Shown: piece by piece, positions 26,322 through 35,052 of the stretch | How positions within the stretch are numbered: the first letter of the stretch is position 1 | How the letters are laid out: each line of letters opens with the position of its first letter | NCBI RefSeq assembly: GCF_927798215.1 | Contig: NZ_CAKMMW010000002.1 | Location: 1 to 64,000 of the forward strand | Source: Paenibacillus_E allorhizoplanae | GTDB lineage: Bacteria; Bacillota; Bacilli; Paenibacillales; NBRC-103111 | DNA length: 64,000 nt | Reading direction: 5' to 3' | Program-made: the position numbers and the translations under genes | The notes under the pieces: model-generated | The model's input: the letters and a program-made list of their open reading frames with translations, nothing else | Databases searched by the model: none | What the model was told of the DNA's origin: nothing

Positions 26322-27716
26322 ATGGAACGACGTGACTGGAAGCAAGTTGAGCTATGGAAACATGTGACAGATGAGCAATGGAATGATTGGCTGTGGCAGC
26401 TGACACATACCATTCGAACGTTAGATGACCTGAAGAAGGTCGTGAATTTAACTCCTGAAGAAGAGGAAGGCGTTCGCATTTCAACGCAAACGATTCCTTT
26501 AAATATTACGCCTTACTATGCCTCTTTGATGAATCCAGATGACCCGCGATGCCCGATTCGTATGCAATCTGTTCCCATTTCCGCTGAATTATTGAAAACC
26601 AAGTACGATCTTGAAGATCCTCTTTTCGAAGATGAAGATTCCCCTACCCCCGGATTAACACATCGATACCCGGATAGAGTGCTGTTCTTGGTAACGAATC
26701 AATGCTCCATGTACTGCAGATACTGCACGCGCCGCCGTTTCTCTGGTCAGGTGGGTATGGGCGTTCCGAAAAAGCAGTTGGATGATGCGATTGCTTATAT
26801 TCGAAAAACCCCGGAAGTGCGGGACGTACTGCTGTCTGGTGGAGATGGCTTATTGATTAACGACAATATTTTGGAGTATATTCTGAAAAATTTGCGAGCG
26901 ATCCCTCACGTTGAAATTATTCGGATCGGCACTAGGGCTCCTGTTGTTTTCCCGCAGCGAATTACAGAGCATCTGTGCAATATTATCCGAAAATATCACC
27001 CCGTATGGTTAAATACGCACTTTAATCATCCTCTAGAAATAACGGAAGAAGCGAAAAAGTCCTGCGAAATGCTTGCGAACGCTGGCGTTCCACTTGGCAA
27101 TCAATCCGTAATTCTCGCGGGCATCAACGATAGCACCTATATTATGAAGAAGCTCATGCATGATCTGGTGAAAATTCGTGTGCGTCCCTACTACATTTAT
27201 CAGTGTGATTTATCCGAGGGCATCGGTCATTTCCGTGCACCAGTGTCCAAGGGACTTGAGATAATTGAATCGCTTCGCGGTCACACCTCGGGGTATGCGG
27301 TGCCTACCTTCGTCGTTGATGCACCTGGCGGTGGTGGAAAAATCGCGCTTCAACCCAACTATCTCATCTCACAAAGTCAGGATAAAGTAATTCTGCGCAA
27401 TTACGAAGGCGTTATCGTGGGTTACCCCGAGCCGAAAAACTATATACCAGGCCGTGCCGACGAATATTTCAATGAAATATACGGCATCCAAAAACAGCCG
27501 GAAAGCACCGGCATTATTGCCCTCATGAAAGATGAAAAATTCAACTTAGTGCCAGAAAATTTGCGCCGAATTGGTAGAAGAAAAACATATCAGGAAACAC
27601 CAGATCACCTGTCACTGAAGGATCGACGTCCAATGCGGGATGAGATGAAGGATAAATTGATGAAAGCTCAGCAGAAAGAGAAGAAAGTGAGTACAACAGA
27701 GTTGACGATTGAATAA
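26322..27716 (+). CDS. kamA: Lysine 2,3-aminomutase (radical SAM)
   Basis: 464 residues. The radical-SAM cluster motif is CSMYCRYCTRRRF (CxxxCxxC) near residue 130. LSGGDGLLI, the PLP/SAM-binding IRIGTRAPVV, and the C-terminal VVDAPGGGGK region carrying the PLP-proximal sequence also match the family. It converts L-alpha-lysine to L-beta-lysine using SAM, a 4Fe-4S cluster and PLP. GGAGG seven bases upstream favours the second of two adjacent ATGs. Its promoter is sigma-54 type. It converges with the yodT-S-R-Q operon on a shared terminator and works with ablB and the Yod enzymes. Confidence 0.95.
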   Translation: MERRDWKQVELWKHVTDEQWNDWLWQLTHTIRTLDDLKKVVNLTPEEEEGVRISTQTIPLNITPYYASLMNPDDPRCPIRMQSVPISAELLKTKYDLEDPLFEDEDSPTPGLTHRYPDRVLFLVTNQCSMYCRYCTRRRFSGQVGMGVPKKQLDDAIAYIRKTPEVRDVLLSGGDGLLINDNILEYILKNLRAIPHVEIIRIGTRAPVVFPQRITEHLCNIIRKYHPVWLNTHFNHPLEITEEAKKSCEMLANAGVPLGNQSVILAGINDSTYIMKKLMHDLVKIRVRPYYIYQCDLSEGIGHFRAPVSKGLEIIESLRGHTSGYAVPTFVVDAPGGGGKIALQPNYLISQSQDKVILRNYEGVIVGYPEPKNYIPGRADEYFNEIYGIQKQPESTGIIALMKDEKFNLVPENLRRIGRRKTYQETPDHLSLKDRRPMRDEMKDKLMKAQQKEKKVSTTELTIE

Positions 27717-27799
27717 AAGATATACTTATGTTTTCCATATATTGTTTCTGCTTGCATGAGGCGCACCTGCTAGGAGCGCTTGAAAACATCCTTATACAC

Positions 27800-27826
27800 A
27801 AAAAGCACCTATTATAGGTGCTTTTT
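27800..27826. terminator. Bidirectional terminator between kamA and yodQ
   Basis: Perfect 11-bp stem AAAAAGCACCT / AGGTGCTTTTT with a five-base loop and T runs on both strands. Confidence 0.93.
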
Positions 27827-27864
27827 GTTCTGCCAAACCTCCTGCGCCCTCAAACGCAACATCG

Positions 27865-29154
27865 CTATGTCTCCGTATCAGCCAAACCACACCACTGAAT
27901 GATGGTCAAGGCGATAATCTCTGCAGCCTCAAACACACGTTCCAGCTCAATGTGCTCATTCGGATAATGGGCAACTTGTGTAATCCCTGGGCCGAAAACG
28001 ATACAAGGAGTATCTCCAACCTGGGTGAGCAATCCGCCGTCTGTCCCCCAAGGGGAGGCTTCGATCACGGGTTCTTCCTGTTTAACCGCACGGAATTGCT
28101 CCATAAGCACCTGCATGAAAGCATGTTCGGGATCGACATTGCCTGGTACCCATTGCGCGCCGAACCATTCCACGGTTGGTGGATGATCTTCGAACCATGG
28201 ATCTTTCTCGCTTAACCTCGCCATCCACCGGTGCATTTCCTCTTTGGCGCCAGCAAGCGTTTCCACTGGAGCGACGCCCATGCGCCCCTCCAACTTAACC
28301 GTATCGGAAACGGAGGATGGCCAATTGCCTCCCTGAATCACGCCGATATTAATGGGGATCGGAATCGGGTTATTGGCATACAACGGATCTGTGATCCGTG
28401 CATTACGTTCCACCTCAAGTTCCCTAATATGCTGAATGACAGCGATGCTTTTCTCAATCGCGCTAACACCCTCATAACGAGTTCCACCATGAGCCGAACG
28501 CCCTTTCACCTCAATACGGAACCACATGGAGCCTTGCTGCTTCGGGAAAATACGCATATTCGTAGGCTCGGGAATGAGCGCCGCATCGGCCTTATAACCT
28601 TTTACAATGGCAGCTAAGGTCCCCGCTCCTCCACTTTCTTCTTCAATGACACTTTCGAAAATAACATCGCCTTTCAGCTTAGTTCCAAGACTCTGAACAG
28701 CCTCGATCGCCATGAGCAAAGAGACATTCCCGCCTTTCATATCCGTTGCCCCGCGACCATACAGCATACCATCCACCACATGACCGCTAAATGGATCATC
28801 ATGCCATTGTGCTCGATTTCCTTCTGGCACGACATCCATGTGACCATTTAGTAAGAGAGAACGTCCGCCTCCGACACCTTTCAAAACACCAACCACATTC
28901 GGACTCCCTGTAAATTGGTTTCTTGGGGAACAAAAATACGGATGTGTCGCCAGTGCCGCACCATCTGGTTCCCATAGATCAACGTCGAGCGATAGCTCCA
29001 GCAATTTGTCGGCGATGAGGAATTGAGCCCTCTGCTCATTTCCTTGTGTGCTGGGCATTCTTACCAGATTCCGAAGAAAATCTGTGCAGTCCTCACGATG
29101 AAGATTTATCCAATCATGAATTTGCTTTTGCAGCTCTACACGTTTATTAGGCAA
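27865..29154 (-). CDS. yodQ: YodQ-like M20 deacetylase (ArgE/DapE family)
   Basis: 429 residues. The M20 metallopeptidase ligands are visible: LLNGHMDVVPEG, LYGRGATDMKGG, SVIEEESGGAG with the catalytic Glu, and the dimerisation-domain histidine region SAHGGTRYEG. The family removes N-acyl groups with two zinc ions. In the Bacillus kam operon YodQ is the predicted N-acetyl-beta-lysine deacetylase. The frame is open 31 codons upstream, but TTG at 29154 has GGAGGG nearby and clears the yodR stop. It is the last gene of the yokU-yodT-S-R-Q transcript. The substrate is inferred from context only. Confidence 0.88.
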   Translation of the reverse strand: MPNKRVELQKQIHDWINLHREDCTDFLRNLVRMPSTQGNEQRAQFLIADKLLELSLDVDLWEPDGAALATHPYFCSPRNQFTGSPNVVGVLKGVGGGRSLLLNGHMDVVPEGNRAQWHDDPFSGHVVDGMLYGRGATDMKGGNVSLLMAIEAVQSLGTKLKGDVIFESVIEEESGGAGTLAAIVKGYKADAALIPEPTNMRIFPKQQGSMWFRIEVKGRSAHGGTRYEGVSAIEKSIAVIQHIRELEVERNARITDPLYANNPIPIPINIGVIQGGNWPSSVSDTVKLEGRMGVAPVETLAGAKEEMHRWMARLSEKDPWFEDHPPTVEWFGAQWVPGNVDPEHAFMQVLMEQFRAVKQEEPVIEASPWGTDGGLLTQVGDTPCIVFGPGITQVAHYPNEHIELERVFEAAEIIALTIIQWCGLADTET

Positions 29155-29188
29155 AGGAATTCCCTCCTTCAAGCCTTTCTCTGACTTA

Positions 29189-29851
29189 TTACGGGATGTA
29201 TAGAACGGTTTCAGGAATAAGCAAGGCAGCTTCCGTATGTCGAACAACCTCTTCTACCGTATAGGGCAGCATGACTTCTTTTAAAATCAACCCTTGCTCC
29301 GAAACTTCCATGACAGCCATTTCCGTTATGATCAATTTCACACAGGCCACTGCAGTTAGGGGCAAGTCGCATTGCTTTTTAACCTTAGACTCCCCATTTC
29401 GGTTGACATGGTTCATCAGAACGATGACTTTTTTGGCTTTTTGCGCAAGCTCCATGGCCCCTCCGATTCCCGCCACACGTTTCCCAGGTACAATCCAATT
29501 CGCGAGATCTCCTCGCTCACTCACCTCTAACGCCCCAAGGATCGTAATATCGATACAGCCTCTTCGTATCATGGCAAAAGCAATCGCACTATCACAGTAG
29601 GAAGCGCCAGGATGAATCGTGATTGGGTATCCGCCTGCGTTGCACAGGAAAGCATCTTCCTCCCCTGGAAGTGGCGCGCCGCCTGCGCTCAATATCCCAT
29701 TTTCCGCATGAAAAACAACATGAATATCTTCTGGCACATAATCAGCAACTTTCGTCGGAATACCAATCCCTAAATTGACAGCCATGCCATTCTTCAATTC
29801 TTGAGCAGCCCGCTTTGCTATTCGGTCGCGGGTTTCTTTTCCCATACCCAT
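29189..29851 (-). CDS. yodR: CoA-transferase subunit B (YodR-like)
   Basis: About 220 residues of the SCOT beta-subunit type: NLGIGIPTKVADYV, then the catalytic-glutamate block HAENGILSAGG, GGYPITIHPGAS and GIGGAMELAQKAK. It pairs with the next upstream gene (yodS) to move CoA between acyl groups. The AGGGGTGA site favours ATG at 29851 over a TTG two codons upstream. It overlaps the yodS end by about 34 bases, consistent with 1:1 expression. In the kam pathway it is expected to activate a beta-lysine-derived keto acid. Confidence 0.9.
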   Translation of the reverse strand: MGMGKETRDRIAKRAAQELKNGMAVNLGIGIPTKVADYVPEDIHVVFHAENGILSAGGAPLPGEEDAFLCNAGGYPITIHPGASYCDSAIAFAMIRRGCIDITILGALEVSERGDLANWIVPGKRVAGIGGAMELAQKAKKVIVLMNHVNRNGESKVKKQCDLPLTAVACVKLIITEMAVMEVSEQGLILKEVMLPYTVEEVVRHTEAALLIPETVLYIP

Positions 29852-30549
29852 TCCCAAGTCACCCCTCTGCTCAAGATCACCATATCCACGAAAATACCTG
29901 GCGTGACTATACTTTCAGGGTCCAGTTCACCGAGTGGTACAATCTCATCGACTTCGGCTATTGTGATTTGACCAGCCATGGCAACGAGCGGATTCAGATT
30001 TCTTCCGCTTTTATCGTAGATGAGATTCCCGTATGGATCGGCTTTTCTCGCATGTACGATGGCAACATCTGCCGTCAAAGCCGGCTCTACCAGATACGTT
30101 TTCTCGTCGATAGACACGATATTCTTTCCCTTCTCCATGATCGTTCCGACGCCGACATCCACCAAGATCCCGCCTAGCCCAACACCACCGGCCCGAATTT
30201 TTTCACATAGCGTTCCTTGCGGGTAAAAAACGACTTCCATAGTGCCTTGCTCCATCATTTGACCAGCGTTAGGATTAGATCCAATATGGGAAGCAATGAC
30301 TTTCTTCACACGTCCTGCCGTAACTAAACGTCCGATGCCAATGTGGGGAAATCCCGTATCATTGCCAATAATGGTTAAGTCCCTAGCACCCTTTTGAAGG
30401 ATGCCCTCAACTAATGTAGGCGGCGTTCCAATCCCTCCAAACCCACCGAACATCAACGTACACCCATTGGATATCGATTGAAGCGCTTCTTCCAAGCTCC
30501 TCACTTTGCCTTCGCCTTCGTTCACAAGAGTATCCGCTCTTGGCACCAT
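29818..30549 (-). CDS. yodS: CoA-transferase subunit A (YodS-like)
   Basis: About 243 residues of the SCOT alpha-subunit type, with the glycine-rich LMFGGFGGIGTPPTLVEGIL, DTGFPHIGIGRLV and AIVHARKADPYGNLIY. Two adjacent ATGs overlap the yodT stop; the second has the better spacing from GAGGAG. It forms the heteromeric transferase with YodR. Confidence 0.9.
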   Translation of the reverse strand: MVPRADTLVNEGEGKVRSLEEALQSISNGCTLMFGGFGGIGTPPTLVEGILQKGARDLTIIGNDTGFPHIGIGRLVTAGRVKKVIASHIGSNPNAGQMMEQGTMEVVFYPQGTLCEKIRAGGVGLGGILVDVGVGTIMEKGKNIVSIDEKTYLVEPALTADVAIVHARKADPYGNLIYDKSGRNLNPLVAMAGQITIAEVDEIVPLGELDPESIVTPGIFVDMVILSRGVTWEWVWEKKPATE

Positions 30550-31901
30550 CATATCTCCTCCAATGTGGATGGGGTAAGCTCTGCCATGACTTCCCGAATG
30601 GATTCAGCCAATATCCGCACAAGTTGGTTCATTTCCTCTTCAGAGATAATCAAAGGTGGTGCAATGATAATCGCATCCCCTTCCCCGTCGATCGCGCCAG
30701 CAGCAGGGTATACAAGCAACCCTTTCTGAAAGGCATTCTCGATGATCCGAGACGTAACACCTAATCCAGGTGCAAATGGTTGCTTGTTAGTCCGATCCGC
30801 AACAAATTCGATTGCCAGAAGCAGCCCCTTGCCTCTCACATCACCGATGATCTTGATCCCATCAGCCAATAGGTGCAGCGCGTTCAATAAATAACGGCCT
30901 TTATTTGCTGCTGCGCTGACTAATTGATGTTTGTCGATATACGTAAGTACCGCTAACGATATCGCCGCCGATTGGGGATTGGCGCTGTACGTATGACCAG
31001 ACATGATACTTTTGGTGCCCTTCAGAATAGGCTCCATCACATGATCTTTGACAAGCGTCGCTGCCATCGGTGTATAGCCAGCGCTCATCCCTTTGCCCAA
31101 TGCCATGAGATCGGGTTCAACCTCATCGTGCTGCATACCGAACATCGCTCCCGTTCGAGCAATACCTGTCATGACCTCATCTGCGATGAACAAGATGTCA
31201 TACTGCTCGCAAATGGCTTTGATCTTCTTATAGTAGCCTTCTGGCGGAACAATGGCTCCCCCTGCAGCTCCAATGATCGGCTCCGCGATGAACGCGGCGA
31301 TATGTTCTGCTCCGATCCGCTTGATCGCCGTTGCTAAATCGTCTGCACATGCCACTTGGCAATTCCCTACAGTTTTACCCAATGGACAGCGGTAGCAATA
31401 AGGCGGCATGACTACCGGGAAATCTTCTAATAAGGGGATGAATCTCCTTCTTCTCAGAACGTGACCTGACATCGAAAGTGCACCTAGCGTGATACCGTGA
31501 TAGCTCATTCGCCTAGAGATCACTTTATTTTTACCTGGTCTCCCTTTCTCCTGCCAGTGTTGGATGGCAATTTTCATTGCCGTTTCCGTGGCTTCTGATC
31601 CGCTGTTCACAAAGAAGGTCCAGTAATCGTTGCCAGGTGCTAGATCACTTAACTTTTCTGCTAGTTGCTCAGCGGGCTCACTTGTAAACTGTGAACGATA
31701 GACGAAAGACACTTTGTTCGCTTGCTCCATCATCGCATCGATAATTTCTTGCACCCCATGCCCTAGGCCAGCTGTCACGGCCCCAGAGCAACCGTCGATA
31801 TAGGCTTTGCCTTGTTCATCGTAGAGATATACACCCTTCCCATATTGAATCGTGGGATAATGGTGATCCAAAACCGGCTTGATGACATGCTCCCGCTTCA
31901 T
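30549..31901 (-). CDS. yodT: Class III PLP-dependent aminotransferase (YodT-like)
   Basis: 450 residues. The N-terminal QYGKGVYLYDEQGKAYIDG, FVNSGSEATETAMKIA (PLP phosphate), IADEVMTGIARTG (PLP ring Asp) and ALGKGMSAGYTPMAA with the Schiff-base lysine place it in the omega-amino-acid transaminase group. In the kam pathway it would transaminate beta-lysine or a derivative. It overlaps yodS by its stop codon and follows yokU by 30 bases. A cysteine-rich stretch CYRCPLGKTVGNCQVAC near residue 175 is common in this subgroup and may bind a metal or be structural. Confidence 0.92.
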   Translation of the reverse strand: MKREHVIKPVLDHHYPTIQYGKGVYLYDEQGKAYIDGCSGAVTAGLGHGVQEIIDAMMEQANKVSFVYRSQFTSEPAEQLAEKLSDLAPGNDYWTFFVNSGSEATETAMKIAIQHWQEKGRPGKNKVISRRMSYHGITLGALSMSGHVLRRRRFIPLLEDFPVVMPPYCYRCPLGKTVGNCQVACADDLATAIKRIGAEHIAAFIAEPIIGAAGGAIVPPEGYYKKIKAICEQYDILFIADEVMTGIARTGAMFGMQHDEVEPDLMALGKGMSAGYTPMAATLVKDHVMEPILKGTKSIMSGHTYSANPQSAAISLAVLTYIDKHQLVSAAANKGRYLLNALHLLADGIKIIGDVRGKGLLLAIEFVADRTNKQPFAPGLGVTSRIIENAFQKGLLVYPAAGAIDGEGDAIIIAPPLIISEEEMNQLVRILAESIREVMAELTPSTLEEI

Positions 31902-31931
31902 AGGGCACCCCCACAGATTTGCAGCTAAGTG

Positions 31932-32195
31932 CTATTTTAGAAACATATTCTTTACCCGCGGAGCCTTTAACAGATCTTCATAGCGAAATGCCGTTCCAAG
32001 TGCAGAAACATCATGCCAATATAAGGTTTCTTCAATTTGCTGTGCTGTGCTCTCTAAGACATATGTCTGGCAGTTGGCACATTCAAGCGCAGGAATGTCA
32101 AGTATTTGCACCGCTAGTCTCCCATCGGGCATAATCCAATAGCAATCTTTCACACTTTCACGGATATCTTCCGTTTCACACCACATGCAATTCAT
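31932..32195 (-). CDS. yokU: YokU-family zinc-finger protein
   Basis: 87 residues with two CxxC pairs, MNCMWCETED and ALECANCQTYV, as in YgiT/YokU zinc ribbons. GGAGGTTG lies eight bases before the ATG. It is the first gene after the minus-strand sigma-54 promoter, and its linkage to kamA genes is also seen in Bacillus. The role is unknown; an accessory or regulatory part is possible. Confidence 0.85.
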   Translation of the reverse strand: MNCMWCETEDIRESVKDCYWIMPDGRLAVQILDIPALECANCQTYVLESTAQQIEETLYWHDVSALGTAFRYEDLLKAPRVKNMFLK

Positions 32196-32251
32196 ATGCG
32201 TTCAACCTCCATCATATGGTATAGAACATTCTTGCGCCTAACAGGTAATCA

Positions 32252-32268
32252 TGCAAGATAGATGCCAA
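32252..32268 (-). promoter_or_regulatory. Sigma-54 promoter of the yokU-yodT-S-R-Q operon
   Basis: Minus strand TTGGCATCTATCTTGCAT, with GG at 32266-32265 and GC at 32254-32253 separated by ten bases. It is almost identical to the kamA promoter. Start expected near 32241, 46 bases before yokU. Confidence 0.9.
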
Positions 32269-32381
32269 CTTTCCACTGTAAGTATTTGACCAATTCATAG
32301 GCTGAATATATAGGTTAAGCCGCAAAAATGTTGGCAGTTATTATTATTTTGCAGCAAATTGAGGGTAAAGGGGGATGCTGG

Positions 32382-33239
32382 ATGCCAAGTGATCTGCCAA
32401 CCTATACGAATCAAGTTGAGAACGGTACCGATTACACGATTATGTTTTGCCTTGATTTTACGAATAAAAGGTTGCGGGTGGATGACTATTCGGGAAAAAT
32501 AGATGTCATTTACAGGCGAGTGGTTGAAATTGCCAAAACCCATACTCTGACCAAGGTGTTTATCAAATCACGAGAAGTGGATTGGCAGACTTTTTTATCC
32601 AAGGGATGTATGTTGGAAGGTATTTATAAAGGATATTTCAATGGAAGTGATGCCTACTGTATGGCCATGTATGATGACCTTAAGCGTCGGACTAGTGACT
32701 ATTGGCTGGAAGAAGATCAGATTTTACAGCAGGTACTTTCTCTCCCGATTAAGCCCGATCATCCCTTGGTTCCGAGCAACATGACGATGCGTCTCGCTCG
32801 ATTAGAGGATGCTGAACAGCTCTCTCAGTTATACAGCCACATTTTCCAAACCTACCCTACGCCGATGAATGATGCTATATATGTGGCGAAAACCATGCGG
32901 GAAGGAACGATTTATTACCTCGTTGAAATGCAAGGGCAACTGATAAGTGCCGCTTCGGCAGAAATCAATTCCGTCTATGCAAATGCCGAAATGACAGATT
33001 GCGCAACGCTCGCAGCTTATCGTAATCAGGGTCTTATGCGACTGCTTATACATGCATTAGAAGCTGAATTAGTTGCTCGGCAAATCACCAGCGCTTATTC
33101 ATTATCTAGGGCCCTTTCATTCGGTATGAATGCCGTTTTCTACCAAATGGGGTACGGATATTACGGCAGGCTTACGAAAAATTGCGACATATATGACAAA
33201 TTTGAGGACATGAATTTATGGGCCAAATCATTGAAGTAA
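32382..33239 (+). CDS. ablB: Beta-lysine N6-acetyltransferase (AblB/YodP-like)
   Basis: About 285 residues. The N-terminal part (FKGYFNGSDAYCMAMY-type region, here YKGYFNGSDAYCMAMY near 95) is specific for AblB. The C-terminal GNAT domain has MTMRLARLEDAEQLSQLY, ISAASAEINSVYANAEMTDC and the acetyl-CoA loop AAYRNQGLMRLL. It acetylates the epsilon-amino group of beta-lysine; the product is an osmolyte in methanogens and an intermediate in Bacillus. An internal ATG at 32382 with AAGGGGGA is preferred over the longer frame. Its own promoter was not identified. Confidence 0.9.
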   Translation: MPSDLPTYTNQVENGTDYTIMFCLDFTNKRLRVDDYSGKIDVIYRRVVEIAKTHTLTKVFIKSREVDWQTFLSKGCMLEGIYKGYFNGSDAYCMAMYDDLKRRTSDYWLEEDQILQQVLSLPIKPDHPLVPSNMTMRLARLEDAEQLSQLYSHIFQTYPTPMNDAIYVAKTMREGTIYYLVEMQGQLISAASAEINSVYANAEMTDCATLAAYRNQGLMRLLIHALEAELVARQITSAYSLSRALSFGMNAVFYQMGYGYYGRLTKNCDIYDKFEDMNLWAKSLK

Positions 33240-33268
33240 TGTGCTAGCAATACGTTCCTCCCTTCAAA

Positions 33269-34594
33269 CTATATGCGTTTCCTTCTCACAGAAGAAGAAA
33301 TACCGAGTTCTTCCCGATACTTGGTTATGGTACGGCGGGAAATGGAGATGCCCTCCTTCTTCATGAAATCTGATAACTTTTGATCGGAATAAGGTTTTCT
33401 GGGATTCTCTTCACTAATCCATGTCTTGATTCTCGATTTAACATGTTCGGAAGAAGCAGACTCCCCTATGTCCATTTGCAGACCGGAGGGAAAGAAATAC
33501 TTCAGTTCGTAGATGCCCCAAGGGGTTTGGGCGTATTTCCCAACTGTAGCGCGACTTACCGTTGATTCATGTACACCCAATTTAACAGCAATTTGCTTTA
33601 AGGTCATAGGTTTGAGATGGGCGTTTCCATGCCAGAAAAAATCACTTTGCTCCTCTACGATGGCTTGCGTTACTCGGAATATCGTTCTTCGTCTTTGTTC
33701 TAAGCACTTCAGGAAGAACTTCGCGGCATGTAATTTACCAGAGAGAAACTTGGATAACTCGTTATTGTCACTATGCTCAGATGCCATTCGTTCGTAATAA
33801 CCACTAACCGAAAGTCCAGACGAAGCTGCTTGATGCAGCAGCACTACGAGTTGTTCACCTGCTTTCTCAATACTAACTTCCGGAATGATATAATGAACCG
33901 TTTCTATATGAAAGGCTGCTCCAGGTCTTGGGTTCAATCCTTTGATGACATCGATCGCAGCCTGAATTTCCTGTGTAGACACATGGAGCAACGTCGTTAA
34001 TTTATGAATGTGGTAATTGGCAATATCATTCAAATGTTTCTTAATTAATAAAGAGACTAATGGAAAGCTATCCGCTAGTGACTGGACTTGAAGTAGTAAA
34101 CATTCCCTCAAATCTCTTGCCCCAATACCGCGGGGTTCAAGGCTCTGCAAGATCCTTAAAGCACGCTCAACTTGAGCAAGATCGATCTTACATACCTCAG
34201 AAATTTCGGGTAAAGTAGATCTTAGAAAGCCATTATGGTCTAGATTTCCAATCATAAATGAGACAGTATGTCGAATGAGTGGCGGTATTTTTTGAATAAA
34301 GCCTAATTGCTCCTTTAAGTGCTTCTCAAGGGATACCTCATTCGATGCGATGTAAAGGAAGGGGTCGTTATTGGGATCAGTTCTTTTAGCTCCACGGAAA
34401 AATGTTGGTGTGAGGTTGTAAGGGTCCCTTTTATTCTCAGCTATTTCCAATACTGGGTTTTCAGTAACTTCTTGTTGAATCACTTCCAGCAATTCCGGTG
34501 TCGAGAGTTTGAGGATCGTAATCGCCTTACGTAGTTGGGGGGTTATCTGCATCTTCGTCGTTTGCTGTTGGAACATTCCGTAGCCTGGGCGCAT
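33269..34594 (-). CDS. rpoN: RNA polymerase sigma-54 factor
   Basis: About 441 residues. Region I is Gln/Leu-rich (MFQQQTTKMQITPQLRKAI). The core-binding domain is central. The HTH is LKQIAVKLGVHESTVSRA, and the C-terminal RpoN box reads SRRTITKYREELGISSS, slightly different from the usual ARRTVAKYRE. It recognises -24/-12 promoters and needs an enhancer-binding ATPase for opening. Both the activator and two target promoters lie within 8 kb, which makes this a self-contained sigma-54 locus. The best start is ATG 34594, with GGGGTG six bases upstream. Confidence 0.95.
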   Translation of the reverse strand: MRPGYGMFQQQTTKMQITPQLRKAITILKLSTPELLEVIQQEVTENPVLEIAENKRDPYNLTPTFFRGAKRTDPNNDPFLYIASNEVSLEKHLKEQLGFIQKIPPLIRHTVSFMIGNLDHNGFLRSTLPEISEVCKIDLAQVERALRILQSLEPRGIGARDLRECLLLQVQSLADSFPLVSLLIKKHLNDIANYHIHKLTTLLHVSTQEIQAAIDVIKGLNPRPGAAFHIETVHYIIPEVSIEKAGEQLVVLLHQAASSGLSVSGYYERMASEHSDNNELSKFLSGKLHAAKFFLKCLEQRRRTIFRVTQAIVEEQSDFFWHGNAHLKPMTLKQIAVKLGVHESTVSRATVGKYAQTPWGIYELKYFFPSGLQMDIGESASSEHVKSRIKTWISEENPRKPYSDQKLSDFMKKEGISISRRTITKYREELGISSSVRRKRI

Positions 34595-34722
34595 GTGCAT
34601 CACCCCTTTTCCTTGTTGCTTCTATATGTATTCATTATGGATAACTTTTAACCAGATCTGTGTATATTGTCTGATGAGAGCGGACATAATATTTTATGAC
34701 GGTGACGCAGTGGTGAGGTGTT

Positions 34723-34827
34723 GTGTCGCAGACAATTTACACAAGGGAATTTGTTATTGAATCCATATGGAGGCGAGGAGATGTGCCGCATACCACTTAC
34801 TGTAGTATCTTTACTGCAATGATGTGA
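34723..34827 (+). CDS. Possible 34-codon ORF in the rpoN-nlpC intergenic region
   Basis: GTG at 34723 opens a frame starting M-S-Q-T-I-Y-T-R-E-F and ending at TGA 34825-34827. GAGGTG lies too close upstream for a good site. It precedes a plus-strand terminator-like hairpin (34889-34944), so a short plus-strand transcript is conceivable. No homology recognised; possibly a gene remnant. The rest of 34604-35052 holds no other gene. Confidence 0.2.
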   Translation: MSQTIYTREFVIESIWRRGDVPHTTYCSIFTAMM

Positions 34828-34888
34828 TGAGGTAGTTACCGAGCGAAGTAAGGTTCAAGGCAAGAGCTCCATCAATTAACGCACCGTC

Positions 34889-34944
34889 AAAGAGGCTGTC
34901 CGACAAGTAGATTCGTCTACTCTAGGGCAGTCTTCTTTATTTAT
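34889..34944 (+). terminator. Hairpin with T-rich tail upstream of the NlpC/P60 gene
   Basis: The outer stem AAAGAGGCTGTCC pairs with GGGCAGTCTTCTTT with one bulge. The inner stem is AGTAGA-TTCG-TCTACT (34906-34921). The tail is CTTTATTTAT. It either ends a short upstream plus-strand RNA or attenuates the NlpC/P60 gene. Confidence 0.6.
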
Positions 34945-35052
34945 ACATACTATTGAGAATCCTCCCATTCTTTACCACCATCCCATACGGACTCAAGGAA
35001 ATTCTGCTTAACGAAATATATAGGCATTAACAGAAAGTTGAGGACGACAACT

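Noticed and set aside
32331..32352. Plus-strand TTGGCAG...TTTGCAG resembling a sigma-54 promoter for ablB
   Set aside because: GG and GC are 16 bases apart instead of 10, so it does not fit the -24/-12 spacing.
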